Of a stretch of 64,000 nt of DNA, positions 35,339-43,801 are shown piece by piece. The stretch's first letter is position 1. Every line of letters begins with the position of its first letter. Under the pieces are notes generated by a model that saw nothing but the letters and a program-made list of their open reading frames with translations, did no database searches and was not told the origin of the DNA. A program made the position numbers and the translations under genes. The stretch comes from CADEEV01 sp964442185 (GTDB lineage: Bacteria; Acidobacteriota; Vicinamibacteria; Fen-336): NCBI GenBank assembly GCA_964442185.1, contig CAYTWT010000176.1, positions 6,785-70,784 of the forward strand, given 5' to 3'.

Positions 35339-37524
35339 TGACCGCTGTGGAATCGCAGGCCTCCGCGCACGGCGCGGCCCAGCGCCGGATAACCCAGAGC
35401 CTCCATGTAGCTTGCGTCGAAGAGGTTCTCGCTCACGACGTAGGCCTCGAAGCCGTGGCCGAGCGCGACGCGCAAGCGCGCGTCGAGGCGCGTGTAGGCG
35501 TCGTTTTCGAGCAAGCCGATGCCGGCAAAGTCGCTGTCGGCGCGCTTGCCGACGAGGAGCAGCGTCGCGCCCAGGCTCACGCGTCCATGCCGGCCCTGGG
35601 CCGAGATCGAGCCCTGGTGCTTCGGCCGTCGCAACAGCGGCTGGCCCGCGGCGTAGACCGGGTCGAAGGCGTTCCCGCTCGTCACGATCTTGCCGTCGAG
35701 GTACGTGTACTGGGCCGAGCACGAGAGCGCGCGAGCCGGCGCCACCTCGACCATGGTCTCGACACCGCGGGCCTTGGTCTCACCCAGGTTCACGAACGTG
35801 CCCTGGAAGGTGCTCACGTCCACGATCTGGTACGCGATCTGATCGCCGTAGCGATGATCGAAGTAGCTCGCCTCGACGCGGCCACGGCCGGCGGCCAGAC
35901 GCTGCTCGATGCCAAAGTCGAAGCTGCGGCTCCGCTCGGGCTTCAAGCCGGGATTGCCCAGGGCAAAGAACGAGACGCCGTAAGACTGCGAGAAGTCAGG
36001 TTCCTTGATGCCCTTGCCGGCGCTGGCGCGCAGCGTCGTCGCGTCTTCGCCGCCGCGAATCTGCACGGCGACGGCGGCGCGGGGCACGATTTCCCAGCCG
36101 AAGTTGCCGTTGTGCTCGAGTCGCCCGCCGAGTGTCAGATAGGCGCGGGCGCCGATCACGAATCTGTCCTGGAGATAGCCGCCCGCGTTCGTGCGCGAGG
36201 GCGAGAGCAGCGGCTCCGCGCGCGAGCCGAGCTGGCCGGTTTCGTGCTCGACGTCGAGGCCTGCGGTGACGAGGTGGCTGCGCCCGGCCTGGATCTCCGC
36301 CAGGTATCCCACCGAGCGACGCTGCGTGTCGTTCTGGTAGCCCAGGGCATCGACGAAGTCGTAGGACGCGAACGCGGCGACCTGACCCTCGAACTCCGGC
36401 ACGAAGGCGCCGGAATCCACCGGGTCGCGCGAGAGTTGGCGGCTTCTTGCGAAGCCAAGGCGCAGCTCGTGGGCCGAAGCGCCGCGCGCGTGGCGCAAGC
36501 TCAAGCCTGTCACGACGTCGCTGCGATCGAACGAGCCCTCGAGGTCCGGAGGACCGAAGGCCGTCTGGCCGGGCGTACCCACGGTCGAGTCCTCGGCACG
36601 GATCACGACCCGCGCATGCGTTCGCTCACCCAGCTCGAGTCCGAGCGAGGTGGCGCCGGCCGTTTCCTCGAAGGCGTTGTTCGGAACCTCGTTGTCCGTA
36701 TCGAGACGCAGCAGGCCCGCGTTCCAGTCGAGCTTCCCGGAGCGGCCCGAGGTCCCCGCCTGGAAGCGCGTGGTCGCGAAGCTGCCCGCTTCGGCCTCGC
36801 CGCGGACGCCCGGCCGCTCGCCGACTTGCGCCCGGCGTGTCACGAGTTGGATCACGCCGGCCAGGGCATCGGTGCCGTACAGGCTGCTCGCGGCGCCGCG
36901 CACGACCTCGACGCGCTCGAGCTCGAACGCCAGCGCGCTGCCGAAGTCGAAGCTGCCGCCGGGCTGGTTCACGGGCACGCCGTCGACGAGGATCCGCGCG
37001 AAGCGCGACTCGCCGCCGCGCACGAAGATCGAGCCCTGCGAACCGATGCCGCCAGCGCGAGCCGTGGCCAGGCCCGGCAGTCCCTGCACGAGGTCGAGCA
37101 ACGCGGTCGCTTGCCGTTCGGCGATCTGTTCGTGATCGAGGACGCTCGTCGCGATCCCCAGCGTCGATGCGACCGCCTCGCCACGCGTAGCGGAGACGAC
37201 CACCTGCTCACGCACCTGCGCCGGCGCCAGGACGAGGCCGATCGTGGTTTCGCCATCGCCAATCGCCACGCGGGGCTCCGGTTTGAGCACGAAGCCGGGC
37301 GTCGAAAGAGCGATGCTGTAGTCCCCGGAGGCCAATTCGGCAACCCTAAATCGGCCTTCGGGGCCGGTGACGACGGTGCGTTCACCGGCAGGTCCGGTGA
37401 GGAGGAGAACGAGCTGCGGCAGGGCGGTGCCATTCGCGGTGCGCACGTCGCCGGAGAGCGAACCGGCGAAGGCAGCGGACGACGACAGCCAGACGACAAA
37501 GAGCGAGAGAAATGAGCGGGACAT
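35335..37524 (-). CDS. btuB: TonB-dependent outer-membrane receptor for vitamin B12 (BtuB type)
   Basis: The 729-residue protein has a signal peptide (MSRSFLSLFVVWLSSSAAFA), a carboxypeptidase-regulatory-like domain (~20-100; GPEGRFRVAELASGDYSIAL), a TonB box (REQVVVSATR, ~105), a plug (IAERQATALLDLVQGLPGL; GSIFVRGGESRFARILVDG; VEVVRGAASSLYGTDALAG) and a 22-strand-type barrel ending GGLRFHSGH. The extra N-terminal domain is more usual in SusC-like or Oar-like receptors. It is the first gene after the cobalamin riboswitch and overlaps btuF. It would bring cobalamin across the outer membrane with TonB energy. Confidence 0.92.
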   Translation of the reverse strand: MSRSFLSLFVVWLSSSAAFAGSLSGDVRTANGTALPQLVLLLTGPAGERTVVTGPEGRFRVAELASGDYSIALSTPGFVLKPEPRVAIGDGETTIGLVLAPAQVREQVVVSATRGEAVASTLGIATSVLDHEQIAERQATALLDLVQGLPGLATARAGGIGSQGSIFVRGGESRFARILVDGVPVNQPGGSFDFGSALAFELERVEVVRGAASSLYGTDALAGVIQLVTRRAQVGERPGVRGEAEAGSFATTRFQAGTSGRSGKLDWNAGLLRLDTDNEVPNNAFEETAGATSLGLELGERTHARVVIRAEDSTVGTPGQTAFGPPDLEGSFDRSDVVTGLSLRHARGASAHELRLGFARSRQLSRDPVDSGAFVPEFEGQVAAFASYDFVDALGYQNDTQRRSVGYLAEIQAGRSHLVTAGLDVEHETGQLGSRAEPLLSPSRTNAGGYLQDRFVIGARAYLTLGGRLEHNGNFGWEIVPRAAVAVQIRGGEDATTLRASAGKGIKEPDFSQSYGVSFFALGNPGLKPERSRSFDFGIEQRLAAGRGRVEASYFDHRYGDQIAYQIVDVSTFQGTFVNLGETKARGVETMVEVAPARALSCSAQYTYLDGKIVTSGNAFDPVYAAGQPLLRRPKHQGSISAQGRHGRVSLGATLLLVGKRADSDFAGIGLLENDAYTRLDARLRVALGHGFEAYVVSENLFDASYMEALGYPALGRAVRGGLRFHSGH

Positions 37525-37564
37525 AGAGGCGAGTCTCCCTTCCGCGAGAAAACTCGAAGACCGG

Positions 37565-37750
37565 TCGTGTCAGGGCAGGTCTCCTGGCTCCCGGGTCCTC
37601 GCCTCGCCTCCAAGCCTTCCCCGGGCCTCTCCAAGGCCCGAGTGGCGGCGCTCTACGGCGCCTTACAGGAGGCGGGCTCGCCGGCTACAGTGGCGCGACC
37701 GCGCAGGTTTTCGACCTGCTTCCCTTTTACCCCCGCTTCGGGGGCACCCT
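37565..37750 (-). ncRNA. cobalamin riboswitch controlling the btu operon
   Basis: Read on the minus strand, this leader has GGTGCCC at its 5' end, a GGGAAGCAGGTCGAAA segment, the conserved GCCACTGTAG core and, near the 3' end, the B12 box AGCCAGGAGACCTGCC (about 37589-37574), all in consensus order. The btuB start is about 40 bases further on. Adenosylcobalamin binding would shut the operon down by blocking translation or ending transcription. This leader fixes the substrate of btuBFCD with good confidence. Confidence 0.95.
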
Positions 37751-37800
37751 GACGAATGCGGGCAGTCTAGGGGGAAGGCGGGCGCGGTGTCAACGCGGGC

Positions 37801-37806
37801 TAGAAT
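37801..37806 (+). promoter_or_regulatory. candidate -10 box, leaderless start of the M14 peptidase gene
   Basis: TAGAAT, six bases, then ATG 37813. The expected start of transcription coincides with the start codon. No ribosome site is visible, in keeping with a leaderless mRNA. Confidence 0.4.
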
Positions 37807-37812
37807 CCGTGG

Positions 37813-40611
37813 ATGCTCTTCAGGCTCGCGTGCCTCTTCACCCTGGCCGTACCCGGCGCCGCCACGAGCGGCGCCGGAGCCGACGTTCCTGAGCCGGGAA
37901 CCAGCGAAGCGATCCTCGCCGCCACAACCGAGGCGCGCTTTCTGTCGCCGTGGGTCGCGTTCGTTCCTGAATCCGCCAGCGTACCGTCGCCCTCGGACTA
38001 CCTGGGCCGGATCGCGGGAGCGCCGGGGGAGCTGGCGAACACGGCGCAGGCCCACGGCTACTGCCGCAAGCTCGCCGAGGCCTCGCCTCGGGCGCGGGTC
38101 CTCAGCCTGGGCAAGACCGAGCGTGGCCGCGAGATCCTGATGCTGGCGATCGCGGACGAGGCGGGCATCCGCGACCTCGACACGCTGAAGGCGGCCACCG
38201 CGGCACTCGCCGATCCGCGCCAGACGAGCCCGGAGCAGGCGGCTCGGCTCGTGGTGGCCTCGAGGCCCTTTTACTACCTGAACGCCGGGCTGCACGCCGA
38301 CGAGACGGGCAGCACCGAAGCCATGTTGGAGCTGGCCTATCGGCTGCTCGCCTCCGAAGAGCCCCGCATCCAGCAGGTCCGGAAGAACCTCGTCGTCTTC
38401 ATCAACCCCGTCGGCAACCCCGACGGCCGCGACCGCATGGTGGAGTGGTTCTACCGCTTCCTCAAGGGCAAGACCGACTACGACACGCTGCCGCGCCAGT
38501 CGCCGCCCTACTGGTCCGACTACGCCTTCGTCGACATCAACCGCGACGCCCACCAGCTCGTCCACGCCTCAGCCCGCGCGGCCGCTCGCATGATGCTCGA
38601 GTACCACCCGACGATCATCCACGACCTCCACGAAGCGATTGCCCTGCTTCTGAGCTGGAACGGGACGGGGCCCTGGAACCCGAACCTGGATCCGATCACC
38701 ACCAGCGAAGCGCTCGAGATGGGCTTCCACGAGGTGCAGGCGTTGACCGCCCTCGGCATGCCCGGCGTGTCCACCTGGAAATTCGGCGAGGGCTTCGGCC
38801 AGCATTACCTCGACTCGATCGCGAACAACCACAACGCCCTGGGCCGTGGCTACGAGACTTGGGGCAACACCACCGCCGAGACCGTGCACCGCGTCCTCGA
38901 CGCGGGTAGCACGACGAAGGAGTGGTGGCGCCCCGTGCCCCCGCCCCGCGAGTTCCTGTGGAGCGCGCGCGACAACGTCAACTACACGCAGACCGCGGCG
39001 CTCGCCGCCCTCGACTACACGGCGCGCCACGCCAAGGACCTGCTGCTCAACTTCTACCGCAAGGGCTTCAACTCGTGGCAGGGCGGCGTCAAGGGCACGC
39101 CGCGCGCGATCGTGATCCCCGATGACCAGGGCGATCGGCTGCGCGTCGCGCAGCTGGTGTCGAGACTCCAGGATCAGGGCATTGAGGTCAGCCGAGCGAC
39201 GGCGCCGCTTCGTCTCACGGACGGAAGCTTCCCAGCCGGCAGCTACGTGGTGCGGCTCGACCAGCCCTATCGCAACTATGCCGTCGACCTGCTGCTGCCG
39301 CAGCGCTACCCGACCGAGTCGGGCAGCGAGCCGTACGACGACATCTCCTGGTCGCTGCCCGCGCACTACCATCTCGAGGCGATGCCGGTGTCCGATCCCG
39401 CCGCGCAGGATGCGGCGCTCTCGCCGCTGCTGCGCGAAGCGCCGAAAGCGGTGGGCCGGGTCAGGGGCGACGGCCCGGTGTTCCTGCTGAAGGACACCGG
39501 TCAGGAGTCGCTGCTGGCGGCTCGCTACCGGCTGTCCGCGTTCAAGGTGGAGGTCGCCGAGCAGGCGTTCCGCGTCGCTGCTGTCGAGTATCCGGCCGGA
39601 TCCTGGATCCTGCCCGCGCAGGCCGGGCTCGCAGAGGTCGTCCGGACTGCGGCCGAAGCGCTCAGCCTCGATTTCGAGAGCGTGGCGGTCGCGCCGGAGG
39701 TGGCGCGCCACGCGGCCCCTGCGCCGCGCCTCGGGCTCTGGGTGCCCTGGGCCGACACCGACTCGATCGGCTGGATCCGTTACTCGCTCGATCAGCGCCT
39801 GGTGCCGTACAGCTATGTGCGCGACGAAGACATTCGCTCCGGCGCATTCCGCGCGACGACCGACGTGCTGCTCTACGGTCACGTCGACCTGGAGCTGGCG
39901 GAGCAGATCCAGGGGCTGCCCAAGGTGTGGGGGCCGATGCCGTACAAGAAGACGCCGCAGACCCCCAGCCACGGCTTTCCCGCGGAAACCGACGACATCA
40001 CGGGCGGCATCGGTTGGGCGGGCGTCGGGCAACTGCAGGGCTTCGTGGAAGACGGCGGCCTGCTCGTGACGCTCGGCAGCGGGAGTGCGCTCGTCCTCGA
40101 GGGCGGGATCGTGCGCGGCGTGCGGCGCAGTGCGGGCGGCGTGCCGCGCAGCACCGATGGCAGCGGCGCTGCGTCCGCGGCCCAGGCTGCGAACGCTGCC
40201 ACACGGACGCCGGGCGCGCACCTGCGCGTTCGCTTCACGCAGCCCGACCACCCGCTGGCCTACGGCTATGCGGCGAGCAGCTGGGTGTTCCGGCAGAACT
40301 TCCCGCTTTACGACGTCCCCCTGCGGTCGCTGCGCATGGCGTATTGCACCTCGTGCCTGGACGGGCCCGAAGACCGCCGCGGCATCGTCATGGAATGGGG
40401 CGATGGCGCGAAGCCGCTCGTCGTGAGCGGCGGCGCGTGGGGCGAGGCGGGACTGATCGGCCGCCCGGCCATCTTGGACCTGCCCGTGGGCCGGGGCCGG
40501 GCGATCTCGTTCAACTTCAACCCGATCCATCGCGACTTGAACCGCGGCGATCAGCGACTCGTCTGGAACGCCCTGCTCAACTGGAAAGCCATCCTCGCCC
40601 GGCCGCAGTAG
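37813..40611 (+). CDS. secreted M14-family zinc carboxypeptidase, large form
   Basis: A signal peptide (MLFRLACLFTLAVPGAATS) is followed by an M14 domain (~60-400) with the zinc ligands in LNAGLHADETGSTEAM (H and E, ~160) and a later His in IIHDLHEAIALLLS, plus INPVGNPDGRDRM and FVDINRDAHQ. The enzyme should be a metallopeptidase acting on peptides or amidated substrates outside the cytoplasm. The ~500-residue C-terminal part contains a glutamine-amidotransferase-like fold of the kind found in large M14 proteins (GRGRAISFNFNPIHRDL at the end). 932 residues total. It faces the btu operon across the riboswitch. Confidence 0.9.
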   Translation: MLFRLACLFTLAVPGAATSGAGADVPEPGTSEAILAATTEARFLSPWVAFVPESASVPSPSDYLGRIAGAPGELANTAQAHGYCRKLAEASPRARVLSLGKTERGREILMLAIADEAGIRDLDTLKAATAALADPRQTSPEQAARLVVASRPFYYLNAGLHADETGSTEAMLELAYRLLASEEPRIQQVRKNLVVFINPVGNPDGRDRMVEWFYRFLKGKTDYDTLPRQSPPYWSDYAFVDINRDAHQLVHASARAAARMMLEYHPTIIHDLHEAIALLLSWNGTGPWNPNLDPITTSEALEMGFHEVQALTALGMPGVSTWKFGEGFGQHYLDSIANNHNALGRGYETWGNTTAETVHRVLDAGSTTKEWWRPVPPPREFLWSARDNVNYTQTAALAALDYTARHAKDLLLNFYRKGFNSWQGGVKGTPRAIVIPDDQGDRLRVAQLVSRLQDQGIEVSRATAPLRLTDGSFPAGSYVVRLDQPYRNYAVDLLLPQRYPTESGSEPYDDISWSLPAHYHLEAMPVSDPAAQDAALSPLLREAPKAVGRVRGDGPVFLLKDTGQESLLAARYRLSAFKVEVAEQAFRVAAVEYPAGSWILPAQAGLAEVVRTAAEALSLDFESVAVAPEVARHAAPAPRLGLWVPWADTDSIGWIRYSLDQRLVPYSYVRDEDIRSGAFRATTDVLLYGHVDLELAEQIQGLPKVWGPMPYKKTPQTPSHGFPAETDDITGGIGWAGVGQLQGFVEDGGLLVTLGSGSALVLEGGIVRGVRRSAGGVPRSTDGSGAASAAQAANAATRTPGAHLRVRFTQPDHPLAYGYAASSWVFRQNFPLYDVPLRSLRMAYCTSCLDGPEDRRGIVMEWGDGAKPLVVSGGAWGEAGLIGRPAILDLPVGRGRAISFNFNPIHRDLNRGDQRLVWNALLNWKAILARPQ

Positions 40612-40631
40612 CGGCCTGGCAAGCGACTAGA

Positions 40632-41018
40632 ATGGGCGAAGAGTTCATGACCGAGGCTCCGGGGGTCGTTCGACTCACGCAGCGCATCGATCCTGCAGAG
40701 CTGCGCCGTCTCGTCAGCGCCTACTTCGACGACATGGTGAAGTACGTCGTGGACGTCGAGCGGCAACTGATCGCGATCGGCGGTGAGATGCACGCGGACG
40801 CCGAGCAGGTGCTTCTCGAAACCGGAAGCCGGCAGGCCAACCTGTGGGGCGCCAACTACTATCCCGGCCGCGGTCGCGAGGACTGCATCGAGTACACATC
40901 GCTCATCAACATCCGGCCGGCGGCGGGGAACAGGGGCATGGAGCTGCTGGATCCCACGTTGCGCGAAAAGCTGCGCGCGATCACCTTCGCACTGCTTGGC
41001 GAGGGCGAGGAGCTTTGA
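40632..41018 (+). CDS. DUF5674-family protein
   Basis: A 128-residue cytoplasmic protein: LRRLVSAYFDDMVKYVVDVE, IAIGGEMHADAEQVLLETGS, QANLWGANYYPG and IEYTSLINIRPAAGNRGMEL match the DUF5674 family, whose function is unknown. ATG 40632 overlaps a possible TAGAAT box (40628-40633), so ATG 40647 (MTEAPGVV) could be the real start. The stop overlaps the next gene (TGATG). It opens a tight cluster ending in two heme genes. Confidence 0.8.
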   Translation: MGEEFMTEAPGVVRLTQRIDPAELRRLVSAYFDDMVKYVVDVERQLIAIGGEMHADAEQVLLETGSRQANLWGANYYPGRGREDCIEYTSLINIRPAAGNRGMELLDPTLREKLRAITFALLGEGEEL

Positions 41019-41377
41019 TGGGGACCCAACACGCAGGTCTGACTGCCGAGCGCTGGTCAGGATACCCCCGTGGCCAGCAGATCCTGATGATCGCGAACGA
41101 GATGAACCGTGCCGCGAAACTGCTCCGCCCGGCGGATCGCGAGCGCCTTCAGGGCAGCTATGAACGCATCCTCGCGCTGACCGATCTCACGGTCGAGGTG
41201 AATGAGTCGCGGTCTCTGCGTCGCGAGTTGCTGCGCTGGCGGGGCCTCGTGGCCGAGCGCTACATTGCCGCCCAGCCCGACGCCGTGGCCCATGCCGCGA
41301 TCTTCCGAGCCCTCCTCTCGCTCCACCCGGAGGCTTGGCGGCAGCTTCCGTACGTCACTCTGGGAACGTCCGCTTGA
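41018..41377 (+). CDS. unrecognised small helical protein
   Basis: The 119-residue frame starts at ATG 41018 inside the DUF5674 stop and ends at a TGA that overlaps the hemE TTG start. It is mostly helical (GQQILMIANEMNRAAKLL; LRRELLRWRGLVAERYIAA; IFRALLSLHPEAWRQLPYV), with no signal peptide, Cys cluster or known motif. The overlaps at both ends show it is translated with its neighbours. I do not know the function. The frame is open further upstream, but only as a shadow of the previous gene. Confidence 0.7.
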   Translation: MGTQHAGLTAERWSGYPRGQQILMIANEMNRAAKLLRPADRERLQGSYERILALTDLTVEVNESRSLRRELLRWRGLVAERYIAAQPDAVAHAAIFRALLSLHPEAWRQLPYVTLGTSA

Positions 41378-42399
41378 ACGACCGGTTCTTGCGGGCGTGC
41401 CGCCGCGAGAGTGTCGACAAGACGCCGGTCTGGTTCATGCGCCAGGCGGGGCGCTACATGCCCGAGTACCGGGCGCTGCGCCAGAAGCACTCGCTGCTCA
41501 CGCTGTGTCGCACGCCTGAGCTCGCGGTCGAGGTCACGCTCCAACCGATTCGCGCGCTCGGCGTCGACGCGGCGATCCTGTTCAGCGACCTGTTGCTGCC
41601 GCTCGCGCCGATGGGCATCCCGTTCGATTTCGTGGCGGGCGAGGGGCCGGCCGTCGAGAAGCCCGTGCGTTCGCGTGCCGATATCGAGGCGCTCCACCGC
41701 TTCGAGCCGCGCGAGGCGCTCGGCACGGTGCTCGAGGCGATCCGCCTGCTGCGCCGCGAGCTTCACGTTCCCCTGATCGGCTTCGCCGGCGCCCCCTTCA
41801 CGCTCGCCTCGTATGCCATCGAGGGCGGCCATTCGTCGAACTTCGCGCTCACCAAGGGCATGATGTACGGCGATCCCGCGACGTGGCATCGCTTCGCGGC
41901 GCTGCTGGCCGAGATCGTCTGCGACTATCTGCGCGCCCAGGTCGAGGCGGGGGCGCAGGCGCTGCAGGTCTTCGATTCGTGGATCGGCGCTCTCGACGAG
42001 ACGGACTATCGCGAGTTCGTGTTCCCGCACCTGCGCGCGATCTTCGCGGGGCTGCAGGACCTCGGCGTCCCGCTGATCCACTTCGGCACCGGCACGGGCC
42101 ACCTGCTGGCAGTGCAGCGCGAGGCCGGAGGCAGCGTGATCGGCATCGATTGGCGCACGCCGCTCGACGTCGGCTGGGCGCTCGCCGGCGAAGGCGTCGC
42201 CGTTCAGGGCAATCTGGACCCGACGCTGCTGTTCGCGCCGCTGCCACGGCTGCGCTCGCGCGTCGACGACGTGCTGCGCCGCGCCGCCGGCCGCCCCGGC
42301 CACATCTTCAACCTAGGCCACGGCATCCTGCCGGGCACTCCGGTCGAGAACGTCAAGGCCGTGGTCGACCACGTCCACGGCACAGTGGCTCCAGGCTGA
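41374..42399 (+). CDS. hemE: uroporphyrinogen decarboxylase
   Basis: The 341-residue enzyme removes four carboxyls from uroporphyrinogen III in heme synthesis. Marks are TPVWFMRQAGRYMPEYR (substrate-binding Arg), AAILFSDLLLPLAPMG with the essential Asp, GFAGAPFTLASYAIEGG, LQVFDSWIGAL and the C-terminal FNLGHGILPGTPVENV. TTG 41374 overlaps the upstream stop (TTGA) and gives the normal N-terminus (MNDRFLRACRRE). The next heme gene is 11 bases on. Confidence 0.96.
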   Translation: MNDRFLRACRRESVDKTPVWFMRQAGRYMPEYRALRQKHSLLTLCRTPELAVEVTLQPIRALGVDAAILFSDLLLPLAPMGIPFDFVAGEGPAVEKPVRSRADIEALHRFEPREALGTVLEAIRLLRRELHVPLIGFAGAPFTLASYAIEGGHSSNFALTKGMMYGDPATWHRFAALLAEIVCDYLRAQVEAGAQALQVFDSWIGALDETDYREFVFPHLRAIFAGLQDLGVPLIHFGTGTGHLLAVQREAGGSVIGIDWRTPLDVGWALAGEGVAVQGNLDPTLLFAPLPRLRSRVDDVLRRAAGRPGHIFNLGHGILPGTPVENVKAVVDHVHGTVAPG

Positions 42400-42410
42400 G
42401 CGGCCCTGCG

Positions 42411-43799
42411 GTGGCCGAGCGCATCGACGTCGCGATCGTGGGGGGCGGGATCAGCGGCCTGGCGGCTGCCCATGTCCTCGCCAAGCGCGGGATTCCATTT
42501 GCGCTGCTCGAAGCACAGCCCCGCCTGGGCGGCGTGATCCGCACCGAGCACGAGGCCGGCTTCGTGCTCGAGGCCGGCCCGGATGCGCTGCTCGCCCAGA
42601 AGCCCGATGCTGTCGCACTGTGCCGCGAGCTGGGGCTGGGCGAGCGCCTGGTGCCCACGAACCCGGCTGCGCGCTCGGTGTTCGTCCTGCGCCGGGGCCG
42701 GCTGCATGCGCTCCCCGAGGGGATGATGCTCGCGGTGCCCACGCGCGTCTGGCCGTTCCTGCGCAGCGGCCTGTTCTCCTGGCCCGCGAAGGCGCGCATG
42801 GGGCTCGACCTCGTGATCCCGGCGAACCGAGAGGTGGCCGACGAATCGATCGCGAGCTTCCTGCGGCGCCGCTTCGGTCAGGAATGCGTCGATCGGCTCG
42901 GCGAGCCGCTGCTCGCCGGCATCCACGCCGGTGACCCCGAGCGGCTGTCGATCCGCGCCACTTTTCCGCGCTTCGTGGAACTGGAGCGACGACATGGCAG
43001 CCTGATCCGCGGCATGTGGGCCGGAGCGCCGGCTTCGAACACGGCGTCGTCCCCCTCCGCCTTCGTGTCCCTCACCGATGGCCTCGGCGCACTGGTGGCG
43101 GCGCTCGTCGAGCGGCTGCCCGCCGCCTCGCTGCGCACGGCGACACCGGTCCAGTGGCTGCATCGCCGCGGCGCAGCCCTGAGCGTCGTGCTGGGCGGCG
43201 GAACCAGGCTCTCCGCGCGGGCGGTGATCGTGGCCGCACCCGCGCTCAAGGCCGCGGCCATGCTCGAGCCGCTCGCGCCGGCAACCGCTTCTCTTCTCGC
43301 CGACGTCGCGTTCGCCTCGACCGCGACGATCCTGCTCGGATATCGCCGCTCGGACGTGAGGCACCCACTGGACGGCTATGGGTTCGTCGTGCCGCGCAGC
43401 GAGGCCTGGCGCGCGAGCGCCGTGACGTTCGTCTCCTCGAAGCTGCCTGGGCGTGCGCCCGAAGGCCACGTCCTGCTGCGCGCCTTCGTGGGCGGCGTGC
43501 GTGACCTGAAGGCTCTCGAGCTCGACGACGCCGCCCTCGTGGCCGCCGTCGTCCAGGAGGCGACCCCCATCCTCGGCCTGAGCGGCGAGCCTGTGATCAA
43601 ACGCGTGTTTCGCTGGCCGAGCACGACACCCCAGATGGAGGTCGGTCACCTCGAGCGTGTGGCCGCCATCGAACGCGACGTCGCCAAGATTCCGGGCCTG
43701 TTCCTTTCGGGGGCCGGCCTGCGCGTGACGGGGATTCCCGATTGCATCACCGACGGCACGCTCGCCGCCGAAGCCGCGGCAACCTACCTCGCGAGCTAA
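42411..43799 (+). CDS. hemY: oxygen-dependent-type protoporphyrinogen/coproporphyrinogen oxidase
   Basis: GTG 42411 gives a 462-residue FAD protein: dinucleotide fold DVAIVGGGISGLAAAHVLA, then LLEAQPRLGGVIRTEHEAGF, ALPEGMMLAVPTRVWPFL, LGEPLLAGIHAGDPERLSIR and the C-terminal FAD-binding LSGAGLRVTGIPDCITDGTL. These define the HemY/HemG-Y family, which oxidises protoporphyrinogen IX (or coproporphyrinogen III) late in heme synthesis. It follows hemE by 11 bases in the same operon. No hemH is visible in the window. Confidence 0.93.
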   Translation: MAERIDVAIVGGGISGLAAAHVLAKRGIPFALLEAQPRLGGVIRTEHEAGFVLEAGPDALLAQKPDAVALCRELGLGERLVPTNPAARSVFVLRRGRLHALPEGMMLAVPTRVWPFLRSGLFSWPAKARMGLDLVIPANREVADESIASFLRRRFGQECVDRLGEPLLAGIHAGDPERLSIRATFPRFVELERRHGSLIRGMWAGAPASNTASSPSAFVSLTDGLGALVAALVERLPAASLRTATPVQWLHRRGAALSVVLGGGTRLSARAVIVAAPALKAAAMLEPLAPATASLLADVAFASTATILLGYRRSDVRHPLDGYGFVVPRSEAWRASAVTFVSSKLPGRAPEGHVLLRAFVGGVRDLKALELDDAALVAAVVQEATPILGLSGEPVIKRVFRWPSTTPQMEVGHLERVAAIERDVAKIPGLFLSGAGLRVTGIPDCITDGTLAAEAAATYLAS

Positions 43800-43801
43800 C
43801 G

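Noticed and set aside
35338..37515. 725-codon plus-strand frame opposite btuB
   Set aside because: Exact mirror of the receptor gene with low-complexity Ala/Arg/Glu/His content; btuB has clear TonB-dependent receptor motifs and a riboswitch.
38569..40530. 653-codon antisense frame over the M14 peptidase
   Set aside because: Shadow of a gene with signal peptide and intact zinc ligands; no independent support.
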